Source: SYFY01 sp041752315
Lineage (GTDB): Bacteria > Pseudomonadota > Gammaproteobacteria > Pseudomonadales > Azotimanducaceae
NCBI GenBank assembly: GCA_041752315.1
Contig: JBGSHJ010000011.1
Span: 49,751 to 113,750 of the forward strand
Length of the DNA: 64,000 nt
Direction of reading: 5' to 3'
Shown here: piece by piece, positions 38,301 to 47,051 of the stretch
Layout of the letters: each line of letters starts with the position of its first letter
Numbering within the stretch: the first letter of the stretch is position 1
Notes under the pieces: model-generated
Seen by the model: the letters and a program-made list of their open reading frames with translations, nothing else
The model's database searches: none
Told to the model about the DNA's origin: nothing
Program-made: the position numbers and the translations under genes

Positions 38301-39447
38301 AGCCGCCCCTGTAGCCGACCGGCGTGAGCACTGGACGCTCATCTCTTCGAATCTCTGGCACGTTTCACATGAAGGTGTGCCCCCGGTTCTGGACGCGGGC
38401 GGTGAAGGACTGAGCTTTCGTCCGCGCACCGGCGAGACCTTGACGGTTGTGGTGGTTCCCACCGAGCCAGTGCCCGGACTGACTTCAACGGTCGAACGTG
38501 TCCGCCACTTTGTCAAACCCGGTGATCGTCTGTCGACTCACTTGCTTGAAGTCGACCTGCGGGCAAGCCAGGGTGGCTCCTACCTGCTCACACTCCCGAC
38601 GAGCGCCAGCACCGTGACCGGAGTGACCATCAACGGCTCATCTGCACCGATCCCGCTCAAGGACAGCCAGCTGGCGCTGCCGGTACTGCCTGGCACCACG
38701 AGTTATGTCATCAACTGGAACAGCGAGGAGAATGTTGGTGTCCGGTATCACGCAACACCACCCACCTTTGCTTCCGCAACCAGCAATGTCACCACAGAGG
38801 TCGAGTTCCCCCAGAATCGGTGGGTGTTGTTGCTGGGTGGGCCAATGATGGGACCGGCGATGCTGTTCTGGGGTGTTCTGGTGGTGGTACTCGTGCTGGC
38901 GGCAGGAGTTGCCCGGATTCCAGGCATCGCGCTCACCCGTACCGATGCGTTGCTGCTGGCCGCTGGCCTGAGTCTGTGCAACATGGGAGCGACCCTGCTG
39001 GTCGCGGTGTGGCTTCTGCTGCTGGCGGTCCGACCACGATGGCTTGAGTCCGTATCGTCTGCTGCGACCAGGAATCTGGTGCAGATCCTTACCGGGAGCC
39101 TGACGGTGATTACCGTGCTGGTGCTGGTCTACAGCGTACCCGGGGCCTTGTTGTCGACTCCGGACATGCACATCGAAGGCAATGGATCGAGTGCCTACTA
39201 CTTCAGATGGTTCACGGATCAGTCCGCTGAAGTGCCCCCGGCACCGTGGATCATTTCGCTGCCGATGTGGGTCTACCGCGCGGCGATGCTCGGCTGGTCA
39301 CTGTGGCTGGCTTTTGCGCTGATCCGCTGGGTGCGCGCGGCGTGGGAAGGCTTCAGGACGCCGGTAGTGTGGTATCAGCGAACGATGCCGGCGGCAGCCC
39401 CTGGTGCTGAAGGCACGCCTGAGTCGGGGAATGCGCAACCACGGTGA
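35392..39447 (+). CDS. 1351-residue multi-span membrane protein of unknown function
   Basis: Not recognised. An N-terminal signal-like segment (TSLLIVLIGLSLDLAA) is followed by about 440 residues of beta-rich, probably periplasmic sequence. A cluster of four hydrophobic segments lies at about 470-562 and two more at about 678-723. A second beta-rich region spans roughly 730-1145, and four further segments lie at 1149-1315. The sequence REVVVTAQSRQS at about residue 606 resembles the start of a TonB-receptor plug but sits between membrane segments. GTG at 35392 follows GAGAGGGG and a run of seven T. It stands alone between gabD and tRNA-Leu. Confidence 0.75.
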   Translation: MSAIKTSLLIVLIGLSLDLAAREPYVPPELSPWVVWVLDTHPELACPRDGRSGQSAGCVWISRLDVKVGEGLEFAMDVRVWAEGPVLLPGNAELRPMSVQADGRLVPVIGGAGPRIILAPGKYRVVGSINWTRRPPSLAVPAQFGLLALQMDGAVVTQPLVRNGELVLAQSRASDSDRDTDSLAVDVFRLIEDDYPLRMTTQVQLDVSGRPRLVTVGRALLDGFALTHFASELPARINEAGNLEVQVTAGRHAITVGARALGASMDASSDTTTSLGTTRVGKDWPEQEIWGFVPDRNLRLVEAGGAPGMDLSQVSWPFNSEAQGFLVSPGQPLTLTEMQRGNPNPPPDNIAVQRDLWVNFAGDGLIIKDVLNAQIQQSRRLSAGYSLGRIEIDGQAELVNTVDGGEPGIELQQGSYNIESVSAVPRGEDQLANGWLVDAQSLGATLHLPPGWRLLWAEGVDSAPDSWLERWSLWNIFVLVFAVVLAFRFLRPMFAVLALSGLLLLLPTHEGLAVGWLIAIGAVAIVRRFPEGRLVAISRTVTWIWLVITSLATLGLAVSSAQQTVYPQLEAHNDYGYDSSVQQSYPEAMADAAMPASAPAEMELRKNVREVVVTAQSRQSYQNKYQEGMQIQTGPGLPQWQWTSSALVWSGPVAASQTMSLMLASPGWVRLGHAMTTLVSVLVMALLFLSLMRSDTLRARTPRAILAWLPSVLLVMMFAPGVVDAAQTPSSEILKTLEDRLTATPSCFPECASIELLTVDLSDGKARLEMIVHAQSLVSLSIPTSLVWHPSAVDLNGDAADTSRQNDALTVAVPEGVHRLTVSGSVAHLERFELGLPTMPGKIVLGNLSDWQVSGVVEGQAVGGSLGLERQRKAEETAARQTLQQDNAPAFVEVRRSIEFDLDWVVRTRVIRIAPAVGSFTVQIPMLEGESILDGRFSARNKTVGVVFGASESEHEYSGVLKRASPVVLTAAPVADRREHWTLISSNLWHVSHEGVPPVLDAGGEGLSFRPRTGETLTVVVVPTEPVPGLTSTVERVRHFVKPGDRLSTHLLEVDLRASQGGSYLLTLPTSASTVTGVTINGSSAPIPLKDSQLALPVLPGTTSYVINWNSEENVGVRYHATPPTFASATSNVTTEVEFPQNRWVLLLGGPMMGPAMLFWGVLVVVLVLAAGVARIPGIALTRTDALLLAAGLSLCNMGATLLVAVWLLLLAVRPRWLESVSSAATRNLVQILTGSLTVITVLVLVYSVPGALLSTPDMHIEGNGSSAYYFRWFTDQSAEVPPAPWIISLPMWVYRAAMLGWSLWLAFALIRWVRAAWEGFRTPVVWYQRTMPAAAPGAEGTPESGNAQPR

Positions 39448-39504
39448 CCTTGCGCCTGCAGGCCTCGAACCGGCAGAGCCTGCAAAAGTAGAGCGTGCAA
39501 AAAA

Positions 39505-39591
39505 TGGTGCCGAGGAAAGGACTTGAACCTTCACGGGGTTACCCCCACCAGCACCTGAAGCTGGCGTGTCTACCAATTTCACCACCTCGGC
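39505..39591 (-). tRNA. tRNA-Leu (CAG anticodon)
   Basis: Reading the minus strand, the 87-nt sequence begins GCCGAGGTGGTG and ends TCCTCGGCACCA. The acceptor stem is GCCGAGG with CCTCGGC, and CCA is encoded. The anticodon stem CCAGC/GCTGG closes a TTCAGGT loop with anticodon CAG. A variable arm (GGTGGGGGTAACCCCGT region) marks it as class II, and the T loop is GGTTCAAGTCC. It reads CUG, the main Leu codon in this G+C-rich genome. Confidence 0.96.
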
Positions 39592-39676
39592 AGGTGGGTC
39601 CTCTGCGGTGTCATGCGCAGAGGATGCACCGACAGGGGCGCGCAATTTACTGAATGCATCGCTAGAGTGTCAAACC

Positions 39677-41812
39677 ATGGCTCATCAAAGAATCACGGCT
39701 GCGGCAATCACTGCCCTGTTGAGAGAGGCACAACGAGGACTTTCCTGGCTCGAATTCAAGGCCGCGCTGACCGATTCAGGTGGTCGCGACACCCGTGAAC
39801 TGAAGCAGGTTTTGCGCGGCATGCTGCGCAATGGCGACCTGGAACAGGACGAGGCCGGTGCCTGGCATCTGGTTGAAGCGGCGCAGGTCATCGACGGTGT
39901 GGTGACCCAGCAAGGCAAGGTGCTGCAGGTGGGCGGGGTCGAGATCGAACGCGATCGGAACAGTCGGGTTCGCGCCGGAGATACCGTGCGAGCCCGCATT
40001 GCCGGCGACAGGGCGCAGGTGCTGGAAACGCTGAGCCGTACGAACCGGATCCTCATCGGCGAGCTGGTTTGGCTGGGTTCCTGGCCCTATGTGGAGTCGC
40101 TGGGCCAGGACTATCGCGGGCGGGTACAACTGATCGGTAAACCGGACGCGGGGGCGCATGGCGACATCGTGCGTGTGGAGGTCACCGGTGAAAGCCGCGA
40201 AGGACTCACCGGCAGAATCGTCGAAGTTGTGCGCGGTGAGACCGTGCTCGAAAGAGCGATCCAGACCCAGATCGACGGACTGAACATCCCGGATGTCTGG
40301 CCCGCTGCGGTTCTGGCGGCAGTCGAAAGTCTGCCTGGCTCCGTGGCCAATCGGCTCCCCAGGGGTCGAACCGATCTGCGCGATCTGCCCCTGGTCACCA
40401 TCGACGGAGAGACGGCCAAGGATTTCGACGACGCGGTGTATTGCGAACGTGATGGTCGTGGCTGGCGGCTGGTGGTTGCCATTGCTGACGTCGCGCACTA
40501 TGTGAAACACGGCGGGGCGCTGGACGTCGAGGCGGCCGAGCGAGGCAACTCCGTTTACCTTCCGGGTACCGTTGTGCCGATGCTGCCGGAGGCACTGTCC
40601 AACGAACTGTGCTCGCTGAAGCCCAAGGTGCCTCGACTGGCCATGGTTTGTGACATGAAGGTGTCTTCAGCCGGCCGGGTGCGCGAGTTTGTTTTCCAGG
40701 AAGCAATCATCCGTTCCTGGCAACGTCTTACCTACACGAAGGTTGGCGCGTGGTTCGATGGTGAGGCACTCGACGTCGAACCGGAAGTGCTGGCCTCGCT
40801 GGGTGCGCTGCATCGTTGTTACCAGGCGCTTCTCAAAGCACGGGAAACACGAGGCGCGCTGGACTTTGACAGTCACGAGTGCACCCTCGAACTCAAGGGC
40901 GGGCGAGCGGTTGCAGTCACCCCGGTCGAGCGCAACGACGCCCACCGCGTCATCGAAGAAGCCATGATCAGTGCCAACGTGTGCGCCGCTGAATTCATCG
41001 AAAAGAACGGTTCGCAGGCGCTGTATCGGGTGCATGGCCAGCCAGAACTCCTGAAACTCCAGTTGCTGCGCAGCGCTTTTGCGATGGCGAGCGTGCAACT
41101 GGGCAATGAAGTATCGCCTCGCGCCATACAGGCGGCGCTGGAGCAGATCGAAGGTCGGCCCGACGCGTGGATCTTCGAGATGCTGACTCTGCGAACCATG
41201 CAGCAGGCCGTCTATCAACCCGGCAACATCGGCCACTTCGGACTCGCGCTCAGTCACTACATGCATTTCACCTCGCCGATCCGGCGGTACGCAGATCTGG
41301 TGGTGCATCGTGCGATCAAGGCGGTATTGCATGCCAGGAAACCGCCGGTCGAAGAAGCGGTGCTTGCCGACATCGGAACGCACATTTCATTCACCGAACG
41401 TCGTGCGGAGCAGGCAGAGCGTGCGGTCGACAGCTGGCTGAAATGCGATCTCGTGCAGGAACACATTGGCGAGGAGATCAGCGGTCGTGTTGGCGGTGTC
41501 ACCGAATTTGGTCTGTTTGTCGAACTCGACGGTTATTATGTGCAGGGCCTGGTTCATATCTCCGAACTCGGTCAGGACTACTATCGATTTCACCCCCAGT
41601 CCATGGCGCTGATTGGCGATCGTTCGGGGCAGCGCTTCCAGCTTGGTGATGTCCTGCGCGTGCGTATTCGTGATGTTCGTCCACCGCTGGGTCGTATCGA
41701 TCTCGAGATCGTTCAAGGCGGCAGGCAGCGCGACAAGGCCGCCAATGGGAAGTCCCGCGACCGGCGCACCGACCAGGGACGTGATCGAGGCGGACGTCGA
41801 CCCAGGCGATGA
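39677..41812 (+). CDS. rnr: ribonuclease R
   Basis: Processive 3'-5' exoribonuclease that degrades structured RNA. It has 711 residues, shorter than E. coli RNase R. An N-terminal helix-turn-helix region comes first, then cold-shock domains. The RNB catalytic domain has the metal-binding IDGETAKDFDDAVY and HFTSPIRRYADL motifs. A C-terminal S1 domain (GRVGGVTEFGLFVELDGYYVQGL) precedes a basic tail. The frame is open into the tRNA, so ATG 39677 (MAHQRITAAA) is the first sensible start. Its stop overlaps rlmB (ATGA). Confidence 0.95.
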   Translation: MAHQRITAAAITALLREAQRGLSWLEFKAALTDSGGRDTRELKQVLRGMLRNGDLEQDEAGAWHLVEAAQVIDGVVTQQGKVLQVGGVEIERDRNSRVRAGDTVRARIAGDRAQVLETLSRTNRILIGELVWLGSWPYVESLGQDYRGRVQLIGKPDAGAHGDIVRVEVTGESREGLTGRIVEVVRGETVLERAIQTQIDGLNIPDVWPAAVLAAVESLPGSVANRLPRGRTDLRDLPLVTIDGETAKDFDDAVYCERDGRGWRLVVAIADVAHYVKHGGALDVEAAERGNSVYLPGTVVPMLPEALSNELCSLKPKVPRLAMVCDMKVSSAGRVREFVFQEAIIRSWQRLTYTKVGAWFDGEALDVEPEVLASLGALHRCYQALLKARETRGALDFDSHECTLELKGGRAVAVTPVERNDAHRVIEEAMISANVCAAEFIEKNGSQALYRVHGQPELLKLQLLRSAFAMASVQLGNEVSPRAIQAALEQIEGRPDAWIFEMLTLRTMQQAVYQPGNIGHFGLALSHYMHFTSPIRRYADLVVHRAIKAVLHARKPPVEEAVLADIGTHISFTERRAEQAERAVDSWLKCDLVQEHIGEEISGRVGGVTEFGLFVELDGYYVQGLVHISELGQDYYRFHPQSMALIGDRSGQRFQLGDVLRVRIRDVRPPLGRIDLEIVQGGRQRDKAANGKSRDRRTDQGRDRGGRRPRR

Positions 41813-42546
41813 GCTATGTCCATGGGTTTCATGCGGTACGCGAGGTACTGACCACGCACCCTGAGCGGGTTCGCTCCCTGCATTACGTTCAGGGCCGACG
41901 CGACAGTCGGGTGCAGGAGCTGATTGCACTGGCCAAGGAAGCGGGTCTTCGGTTCGAGGCCGTTGACAGAGCGTGGCTCGACTCCCGTGTGGATGGCGCG
42001 CATCAAGGTGTCGCGGCCTATTGCCAGGCCCTGGCACCGATGTCCGAACACGATTTCATCCCGATGCTTGCAACCCTGCCCAAGCCCAGGCTGCTGCTCG
42101 TCCTGGACGGCGTCACCGATCCGCGCAACCTGGGAGCCTGTCTGCGTTCTGCCAATGCAGCGGGTGTGCAGGCAGTGATCTTTCCGGAACGGCACACGGC
42201 ACCCATCAACGATGTGGTCCTGAAGACTGCGGCAGGAGGCGCCGAGGCGCTCACGCTGGTGGCCGTGACCAACCTCGCCAGACACCTGGAAGCCCTCAAG
42301 GAGGCCGGTATCTGGCTCGTTGGCACGGATGATCAGGTCGATCTGCCATGGCACCACGCTGACTTTCGAGGCGATATTGCCCTCATCATGGGCAGCGAGG
42401 GAGAGGGCATGCGGCGCCTGACCCGGGAAGCCTGTGACCACCTGGTCGGCATTCCCATGGCGGGGTCGGTATCGAGCCTGAATGTTTCGGTCGCTGCCGG
42501 AATTCTGCTGTTTGAGGTGGTCCGGCAAAGGACATCGGTCAAATAG
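41809..42546 (+). CDS. rlmB: 23S rRNA (guanosine-2'-O)-methyltransferase RlmB
   Basis: SPOUT-class enzyme methylating the ribose of G2251 in 23S rRNA. The 245-residue protein has an N-terminal substrate-binding domain (VHGFHAVREVL) and the three SPOUT motifs: DPRNLGACLRSANAAG, IMGSEGEGMRRL, and PMAGSVSSLNVSVAAGI. It is translationally coupled to rnr, the conserved rnr-rlmB pair. Confidence 0.96.
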   Translation: MSYVHGFHAVREVLTTHPERVRSLHYVQGRRDSRVQELIALAKEAGLRFEAVDRAWLDSRVDGAHQGVAAYCQALAPMSEHDFIPMLATLPKPRLLLVLDGVTDPRNLGACLRSANAAGVQAVIFPERHTAPINDVVLKTAAGGAEALTLVAVTNLARHLEALKEAGIWLVGTDDQVDLPWHHADFRGDIALIMGSEGEGMRRLTREACDHLVGIPMAGSVSSLNVSVAAGILLFEVVRQRTSVK

Positions 42547-42569
42547 GCTGATCTGCAGGCGTCCAAAGC

Positions 42570-42598
42570 TTGCCCTTGCGCGATCGCCTCTCTAGAAT
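42570..42598 (+). promoter_or_regulatory. sigma-70-type promoter for rpsF-rpsR-rplI
   Basis: TTGCCC at 42570-42575 and TAGAAT at 42593-42598 are separated by 17 bp, close to consensus. This leaves a leader of about 110 nt before rpsF. The leader contains a CCGG...CCGG inverted pair around 42650-42690, which might serve ribosomal-protein autoregulation, but no known motif could be confirmed. Confidence 0.6.
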
Positions 42599-42717
42599 TC
42601 GCGGCCCTTCAACCTTGTGCCACGCACTATCTGTTCCGGAACGATTCAGACCGGGACCCTCTGCGGGCGCGCGAAGCCGGATTTCGGAGTTCGGCGGGTA
42701 CACCAAAAGGAGACGCA

Positions 42718-43179
42718 ATGCGTCATTACGAGATCGTTTTTCTTGTGCATCCTGATCAGAGCGATCAGGTGCCGGGAATGGTCGAGCGTTATCAGTCCCT
42801 GATCGAACGCGGCGGCGGCAAGGTCCACCGTATCGAAGACTGGGGTCGACGCCAGCTCACCTTCATCATCGCCAAGATCCACAAGGCACACTACGTGATG
42901 ATGAACATCGAAGTCGACAAGCCGACACTCGACGAACTCGAGAGTTCCTTTCGTTTCAACGACGCAGTGATCCGCCATCTGATGATTCGCCGCAAGCAGG
43001 CAGAAACCGGCCAGTCGAAGATTTATGAAGAAGAGCTGCGCGACCAGGAAAAGGAACGCGAGCGTGATCGAAGACGTGAGGAAGACGTTGCCTCCCGCCG
43101 TCGCGATGGCAGCAGTGATGAAGAGGGCGGTCGAGCAGAAAACACCGCCGATGACACCGCCGTGGAGAGAGCAGAATGA
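42718..43179 (+). CDS. rpsF: 30S ribosomal protein S6
   Basis: Binds S18 and the 16S rRNA platform. The first 100 residues are the S6 fold (MRHYEIVFLVHPDQ, IEDWGRRQLTFIIAKIHKAHY, FNDAVIRHLMIRR). A charged tail rich in Glu and Arg extends it to 153 residues, and its acidic end resembles the tails that RimK extends with glutamate. AAGGAG lies just before the ATG. The stop overlaps rpsR as ATGA. Confidence 0.98.
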   Translation: MRHYEIVFLVHPDQSDQVPGMVERYQSLIERGGGKVHRIEDWGRRQLTFIIAKIHKAHYVMMNIEVDKPTLDELESSFRFNDAVIRHLMIRRKQAETGQSKIYEEELRDQEKERERDRRREEDVASRRRDGSSDEEGGRAENTADDTAVERAE

Positions 43180-43397
43180 GCCGTTTTCGTCGTCGTCGTC
43201 AGGGCGAAGTCAATATCCAGTCGGAAGAAGCGGACTACAAGGATCTCGATTTCCTGCGCCAGTTCATTGGTGAAACCGGCAAGATCGTGCCTGCGCGCAT
43301 CTCCGGCGCTTCGGCAAAGTTCCAGCGCAAGCTGACCAACGAGATCAATCGGGCGCGCTTTCTGGCTCTGCTGCCCTACACCGACCAGCACAAGTAA
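43176..43397 (+). CDS. rpsR: 30S ribosomal protein S18
   Basis: Small-subunit protein that pairs with S6. It has 73 residues: basic N-terminus, then the core YKDLDFLRQFIGETGKIVPA and RISGASAKFQRKLTNEI, ending YTDQHK. Coupled to rpsF by ATGA; rplI follows after 9 bp with AAGGAG. Confidence 0.98.
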   Translation: MSRFRRRRQGEVNIQSEEADYKDLDFLRQFIGETGKIVPARISGASAKFQRKLTNEINRARFLALLPYTDQHK

Positions 43398-43406
43398 GGA
43401 GCAGTC

Positions 43407-43856
43407 ATGGTTCATGTCATTTTGCTGGAGCCCGTGACCAACCTTGGCACCCTCGGTGATGAGGTCAATGTCAAACCAGGCTATGCGCGCAACTTCCTGC
43501 TGCCGCAGCATCTTGCAGTGCGCGCAACGCCGGAAAACCGCGATCTTTTCGAAGGTCGTCGAGCAGAACTCGAGCGCGCCGCCAATGACAAGATGACCGC
43601 CGCGCATGGTCGCGCTGCGGGTCTGGCAGGCGTTGCAGTGACGATCTTTGCAAAAGTGGGTGACGAAGGCCGTCTGTTCGGATCAGTGGGTACCGGCGAA
43701 GTGGCCGACTCGCTGACTGCGCTGGGTCACGAAGTTCGCAAGTCCGAAGTGCGCATGCCCTCTGGTGTGATCCGCGTCGTGGGCGAATACGATATCGCCA
43801 TTCAGCTGCACTCCGACGTCACGACCACGGTCAAGGTCATCGTCGCCGGCGAATAA
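43407..43856 (+). CDS. rplI: 50S ribosomal protein L9
   Basis: Elongated large-subunit protein. It has 149 residues. The N-terminal rRNA-binding domain (LEPVTNLGTLGDEVNVKPGYARNFLLP; positions 6-32) is joined by a long helix to the C-terminal domain (VGDEGRLFGSVGTGEVAD). It is the last gene of the S6-S18-L9 operon and is followed by a strong hairpin at 43872. Confidence 0.98.
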   Translation: MVHVILLEPVTNLGTLGDEVNVKPGYARNFLLPQHLAVRATPENRDLFEGRRAELERAANDKMTAAHGRAAGLAGVAVTIFAKVGDEGRLFGSVGTGEVADSLTALGHEVRKSEVRMPSGVIRVVGEYDIAIQLHSDVTTTVKVIVAGE

Positions 43857-43871
43857 GCGCCCGCTGGAGCC

Positions 43872-43898
43872 CCCGATGCTGTGTAATCCAGCATCGGG
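43872..43898 (+). terminator. hairpin after rplI
   Basis: Perfect 10-bp inverted repeat, CCCGATGCTG with CAGCATCGGG, and a 7-nt loop, 15 bp after the rplI stop. No T-run follows, so it may act as an mRNA-stabilising 3' end or partial terminator rather than a classic intrinsic terminator. Confidence 0.6.
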
Positions 43899-44026
43899 TC
43901 GCGATGTGGATGGGTCTGGCCTGCCATTAAACGGCCAAAAACGACAAACGCTGCAATTGTGCCGGATCGGCAGCAGAGACCAGCCATGTTCCGTTGGCGA
44001 TTTGGACGATTCAACCGCACCACTCT

Positions 44027-44054
44027 TTCAACTGGTGTTCATCCCGCGTAATTT
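44027..44054 (+). promoter_or_regulatory. possible dnaB promoter
   Basis: TTCAAC at 44027-44032 and TAATTT at 44049-44054 with 16-bp spacing, 27 bp before the dnaB ATG. It is the best match in the 225-bp rplI-dnaB gap, but both boxes are imperfect. Confidence 0.35.
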
Positions 44055-44081
44055 ATCCGGCCGTCCTGCCGATTTGTCTGC

Positions 44082-45479
44082 ATGTCCGAGCAACCCCTGG
44101 CCTCAGCACCCCAACGTGTATTCAGCGCCTCGATGCTGAAGGTGCCACCCCATTCGGTGGAAGCCGAAACTTCGGTTCTGGGTGGTCTGATGCTTTCGAA
44201 CGAACGCTGGTTCGACGTGGTGGAGATCTGTCAGTCGGCCGATTTCTATCGCCCGCAGCACCAGCTCATTTTCGAGGCAATGAAGGCGCTGGCAGACGAA
44301 GACGAACCTCTGGATGCCGTCACGGTCTCGGAAAAGCTGCAATCGACCGGCATGCTCGAGCGGGCGGGTGGCCTGACCTACCTTGCGGAAGTTCTTGATG
44401 GCACGCCCGGTGCCTCAAACATCCTGGCGTATGCCCGCATCGTGCGCGAGCGATCAACGCTCCGGCAGATGATTGCGGCCGCCAACCAGATTGCCGAGAT
44501 GGCCTTTGCACCGCAGGGAAAGGATACAGGGACACTGCTCGACTTTGCCGAGCAGGCCGTGTTCCGAATTTCTGAAGGCCGCCTGCGTGAAGGTGGCCCG
44601 GAAAAAGTGACCGAGTTGCTGGTTCGCGCAGTCAAACGCGTCAATGAGCTGTTTGAATCGAAAAGTCATCTGACCGGAATCTCGACCGGCTTTGACGACC
44701 TGGATACCGAAACCGCAGGGTTGCAGAAAGCGGATCTCGTCATCGTGGCCGGCCGGCCATCGATGGGCAAGACGTCATTTGCGATGAACCTCGCAGAACA
44801 TGCCGCCATGGCCAGTCAGGGCGCGGTCGTCGTGTTCAGCATGGAGATGCCTGCTGAACAACTCGTGATGCGCATGCTGGCATCCCTTGGACGCATCGAT
44901 TTTTCGCGATTGCGAACCGGCAAGCTCAAGGATGAAGACTGGTCGCGATTCACGGGCGCTGTTGCGCAGCTGAAGGACAAGGAGCTGTACATCGATGATA
45001 CACCGTCGATGACGCCCAACGAGTTGCGTTCACGGGCGCGCCGAATCGCGCGTCAGTCCAAACACGGTATCGGCATGATCGTCGTGGATTATCTGCAGCT
45101 GATGCGAACTGCGCAGGAAGCAGAAAATCGCGTGAACGAGATCTCCGAAATCTCCCGGTCGCTCAAGTCCATTGCCAAGGAGCTGAATTGCCCGGTGATT
45201 GCGTTGTCGCAGCTCAATCGCAGCCTCGAGAATCGGGCCGACAAACGTCCGATGATGTCGGACCTGCGTGAATCCGGTGCCATCGAGCAGGATGCCGACC
45301 TCATCCTCTTCATCTATCGTGATGAGGTTTACAACGATGCCTCTGCGGACAAGGGAATAGCCGAGATCATCATCGGCAAACAGCGCAACGGACCGATAGG
45401 CACAATTCGTCTGGCGTTCAACGGATCGTTGACGAAGTTCGAAAATCTCGCCAGCGATGTGTATCGCGGGTATTCGTGA
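44082..45479 (+). CDS. dnaB: replicative DNA helicase DnaB
   Basis: Hexameric 5'-3' helicase at the replication fork. It has 465 residues and no intein. The N-terminal DnaG-interacting domain starts with PPHSVEAETSVLGGLML. The RecA-like domain contains GRPSMGKTSFAMN (Walker A), VVDYLQLM (Walker B) and the end-of-domain SDLRESGAIEQDADLI. Its TGA shares a base with the radA ATG. Confidence 0.98.
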   Translation: MSEQPLASAPQRVFSASMLKVPPHSVEAETSVLGGLMLSNERWFDVVEICQSADFYRPQHQLIFEAMKALADEDEPLDAVTVSEKLQSTGMLERAGGLTYLAEVLDGTPGASNILAYARIVRERSTLRQMIAAANQIAEMAFAPQGKDTGTLLDFAEQAVFRISEGRLREGGPEKVTELLVRAVKRVNELFESKSHLTGISTGFDDLDTETAGLQKADLVIVAGRPSMGKTSFAMNLAEHAAMASQGAVVVFSMEMPAEQLVMRMLASLGRIDFSRLRTGKLKDEDWSRFTGAVAQLKDKELYIDDTPSMTPNELRSRARRIARQSKHGIGMIVVDYLQLMRTAQEAENRVNEISEISRSLKSIAKELNCPVIALSQLNRSLENRADKRPMMSDLRESGAIEQDADLILFIYRDEVYNDASADKGIAEIIIGKQRNGPIGTIRLAFNGSLTKFENLASDVYRGYS

Positions 45480-46843
45480 TGGCCACCAGAAAGGCGCGCA
45501 GCGCCTTTGTTTGTGCCGAGTGTGGTGCAGAGCACGCCAAATGGCAGGGTCAGTGCAATGCCTGCGAAGCGTGGAATACCTTGTCACGCATCAGCATCGG
45601 CCCCATCACGGAGCCGGTGCGCGGATTTGCCGGGGCTCCGAGTGAAGTAAAACGACTGGCGGACGTCAAGGCCGAGGAAGTGGAGCGGATCTCCACCGGA
45701 CTTGGTGAGCTGGATCGGGTGTTGGGTGGGGGCCTGGTCCCCGGTTCCATGATCCTGATCGGCGGTGATCCCGGTGCCGGCAAAAGCACGTTGCTGCTGC
45801 AGGTCGCGACGATGCTCGCACGCACTCACAAGGTGCTCTACGTGACCGGTGAAGAATCCCTGACCCAGCTTGCCATGCGAGCACATCGACTGCGCCTGCC
45901 CGTGGACGAGCTTGTGGTTGCCGCAGAGACGATGGCCGAGACCATCGCCGCCGAAATCGAGCAGCGGCGACCCGATCTGGTGATTCTGGACTCGATACAG
46001 GTGATGCAGCTGTCCAGTGTTGATTCCACCCCGGGAAGTGTCACCCAGGTGCGAGAAACCGCTGCGTATTTCACGCGTCTGGCAAAACGAACCGGAACCA
46101 TTTTCATACTGGTCGGCCATGTCACCAAGGAAGGCAGCCTGGCTGGGCCCAAAGTGCTCGAACACATGATCGACGCCTTTCTCATGCTCGACAGCCCGGC
46201 GGGTGCGCGGTATCGCACCCTGCGCAGCCACAAGAACCGGTTTGGTGCGGTCAATGAACTGGGCATCTTCGCGATGACCGAACTGGGCATGAAGGAAGTC
46301 GCCAATCCGTCAGCGATTTTCCTGCAACGCGGAGAACTCGATGCACCGGGCAGCGTCGCCACGGTGACCTGGGAAGGAACACGACCACTGCTGGTCGAAA
46401 TACAGGCGCTGGTTGATGAAGTCCAGGGAGGATATGGCAAGCGCGTGGGAGTGGGGCTCGACCAGCAGCGTCTGGCCATGCATCTCGCTGTACTGCATCG
46501 ACACTGCGGCGTCGCACTCGCCGACCAGGACGTTTTTGTCAACGTTGTGGGGGGCGTGCGCATCACCGAAACCGGAGCCGATCTGGCGGCGATACTGGCG
46601 GTGTTGTCCTCGTTACGGAACCGGCAGTTGCCGCGGGACCTCATCGTCTTTGGCGAACTCGGATTGACGGGTGAGATACGGCCGGTGGTAAATGGTCAGG
46701 AACGTATGCGTGAAGCCGCCAAACATGGCTTCAAACGAGCCATCGTGCCATTTGGCAATCGCCCGCGGGAGACGATTGCCGGCATGGCGGTGCATGGGGT
46801 GAAGAGCTTGTCTGCAGCACTGGATGTTCTTGCGGAATTCTAG
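45479..46843 (+). CDS. radA: DNA repair protein RadA (Sms)
   Basis: DnaB-like helicase and RecA-related factor for branch migration in homologous recombination. The 454-residue protein begins with a C4 zinc finger (VCAECGAEHAKWQGQCNAC). The RecA-like core with GGDPGAGKSTLLLQ and the RadA-specific HKNRFGAVNELG motif follow, then a Lon-protease-like domain (inactive in RadA). ATG at 45479 overlaps the dnaB stop; a GTG at 45476 would add one Met-like residue. Confidence 0.96.
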   Translation: MATRKARSAFVCAECGAEHAKWQGQCNACEAWNTLSRISIGPITEPVRGFAGAPSEVKRLADVKAEEVERISTGLGELDRVLGGGLVPGSMILIGGDPGAGKSTLLLQVATMLARTHKVLYVTGEESLTQLAMRAHRLRLPVDELVVAAETMAETIAAEIEQRRPDLVILDSIQVMQLSSVDSTPGSVTQVRETAAYFTRLAKRTGTIFILVGHVTKEGSLAGPKVLEHMIDAFLMLDSPAGARYRTLRSHKNRFGAVNELGIFAMTELGMKEVANPSAIFLQRGELDAPGSVATVTWEGTRPLLVEIQALVDEVQGGYGKRVGVGLDQQRLAMHLAVLHRHCGVALADQDVFVNVVGGVRITETGADLAAILAVLSSLRNRQLPRDLIVFGELGLTGEIRPVVNGQERMREAAKHGFKRAIVPFGNRPRETIAGMAVHGVKSLSAALDVLAEF

Positions 46844-47051
46844 GCTGCACTGACCATCAACTTTTGCAGCGGTCACCGAACGCTGCGAAGCCGTTGTAGT
46901 TGAGGTCTCATCGTTGCGGCGAAGAAGGTGCGGCGAAGAGAATGGGAGAGGCTGGTGCGGTTGTGCGCGTGCGCAGCCTGAAGGGAGGGTCCGCTGCTGG
47001 GCGTGGTATCGCCGGTGGGACGCTGTAGTTTGATGACTGGAGGGGATTGGC

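Noticed and set aside
39505..39591. tRNA-Leu as attachment site of an integrated element
   Set aside because: No integrase next to it, no direct repeat of the tRNA 3' end was seen in the window, and both flanks are core genes.
42599..42717. Known S6:S18-binding leader RNA before rpsF
   Set aside because: A CCGG-containing hairpin is possible but the conserved motif could not be matched with confidence by eye.
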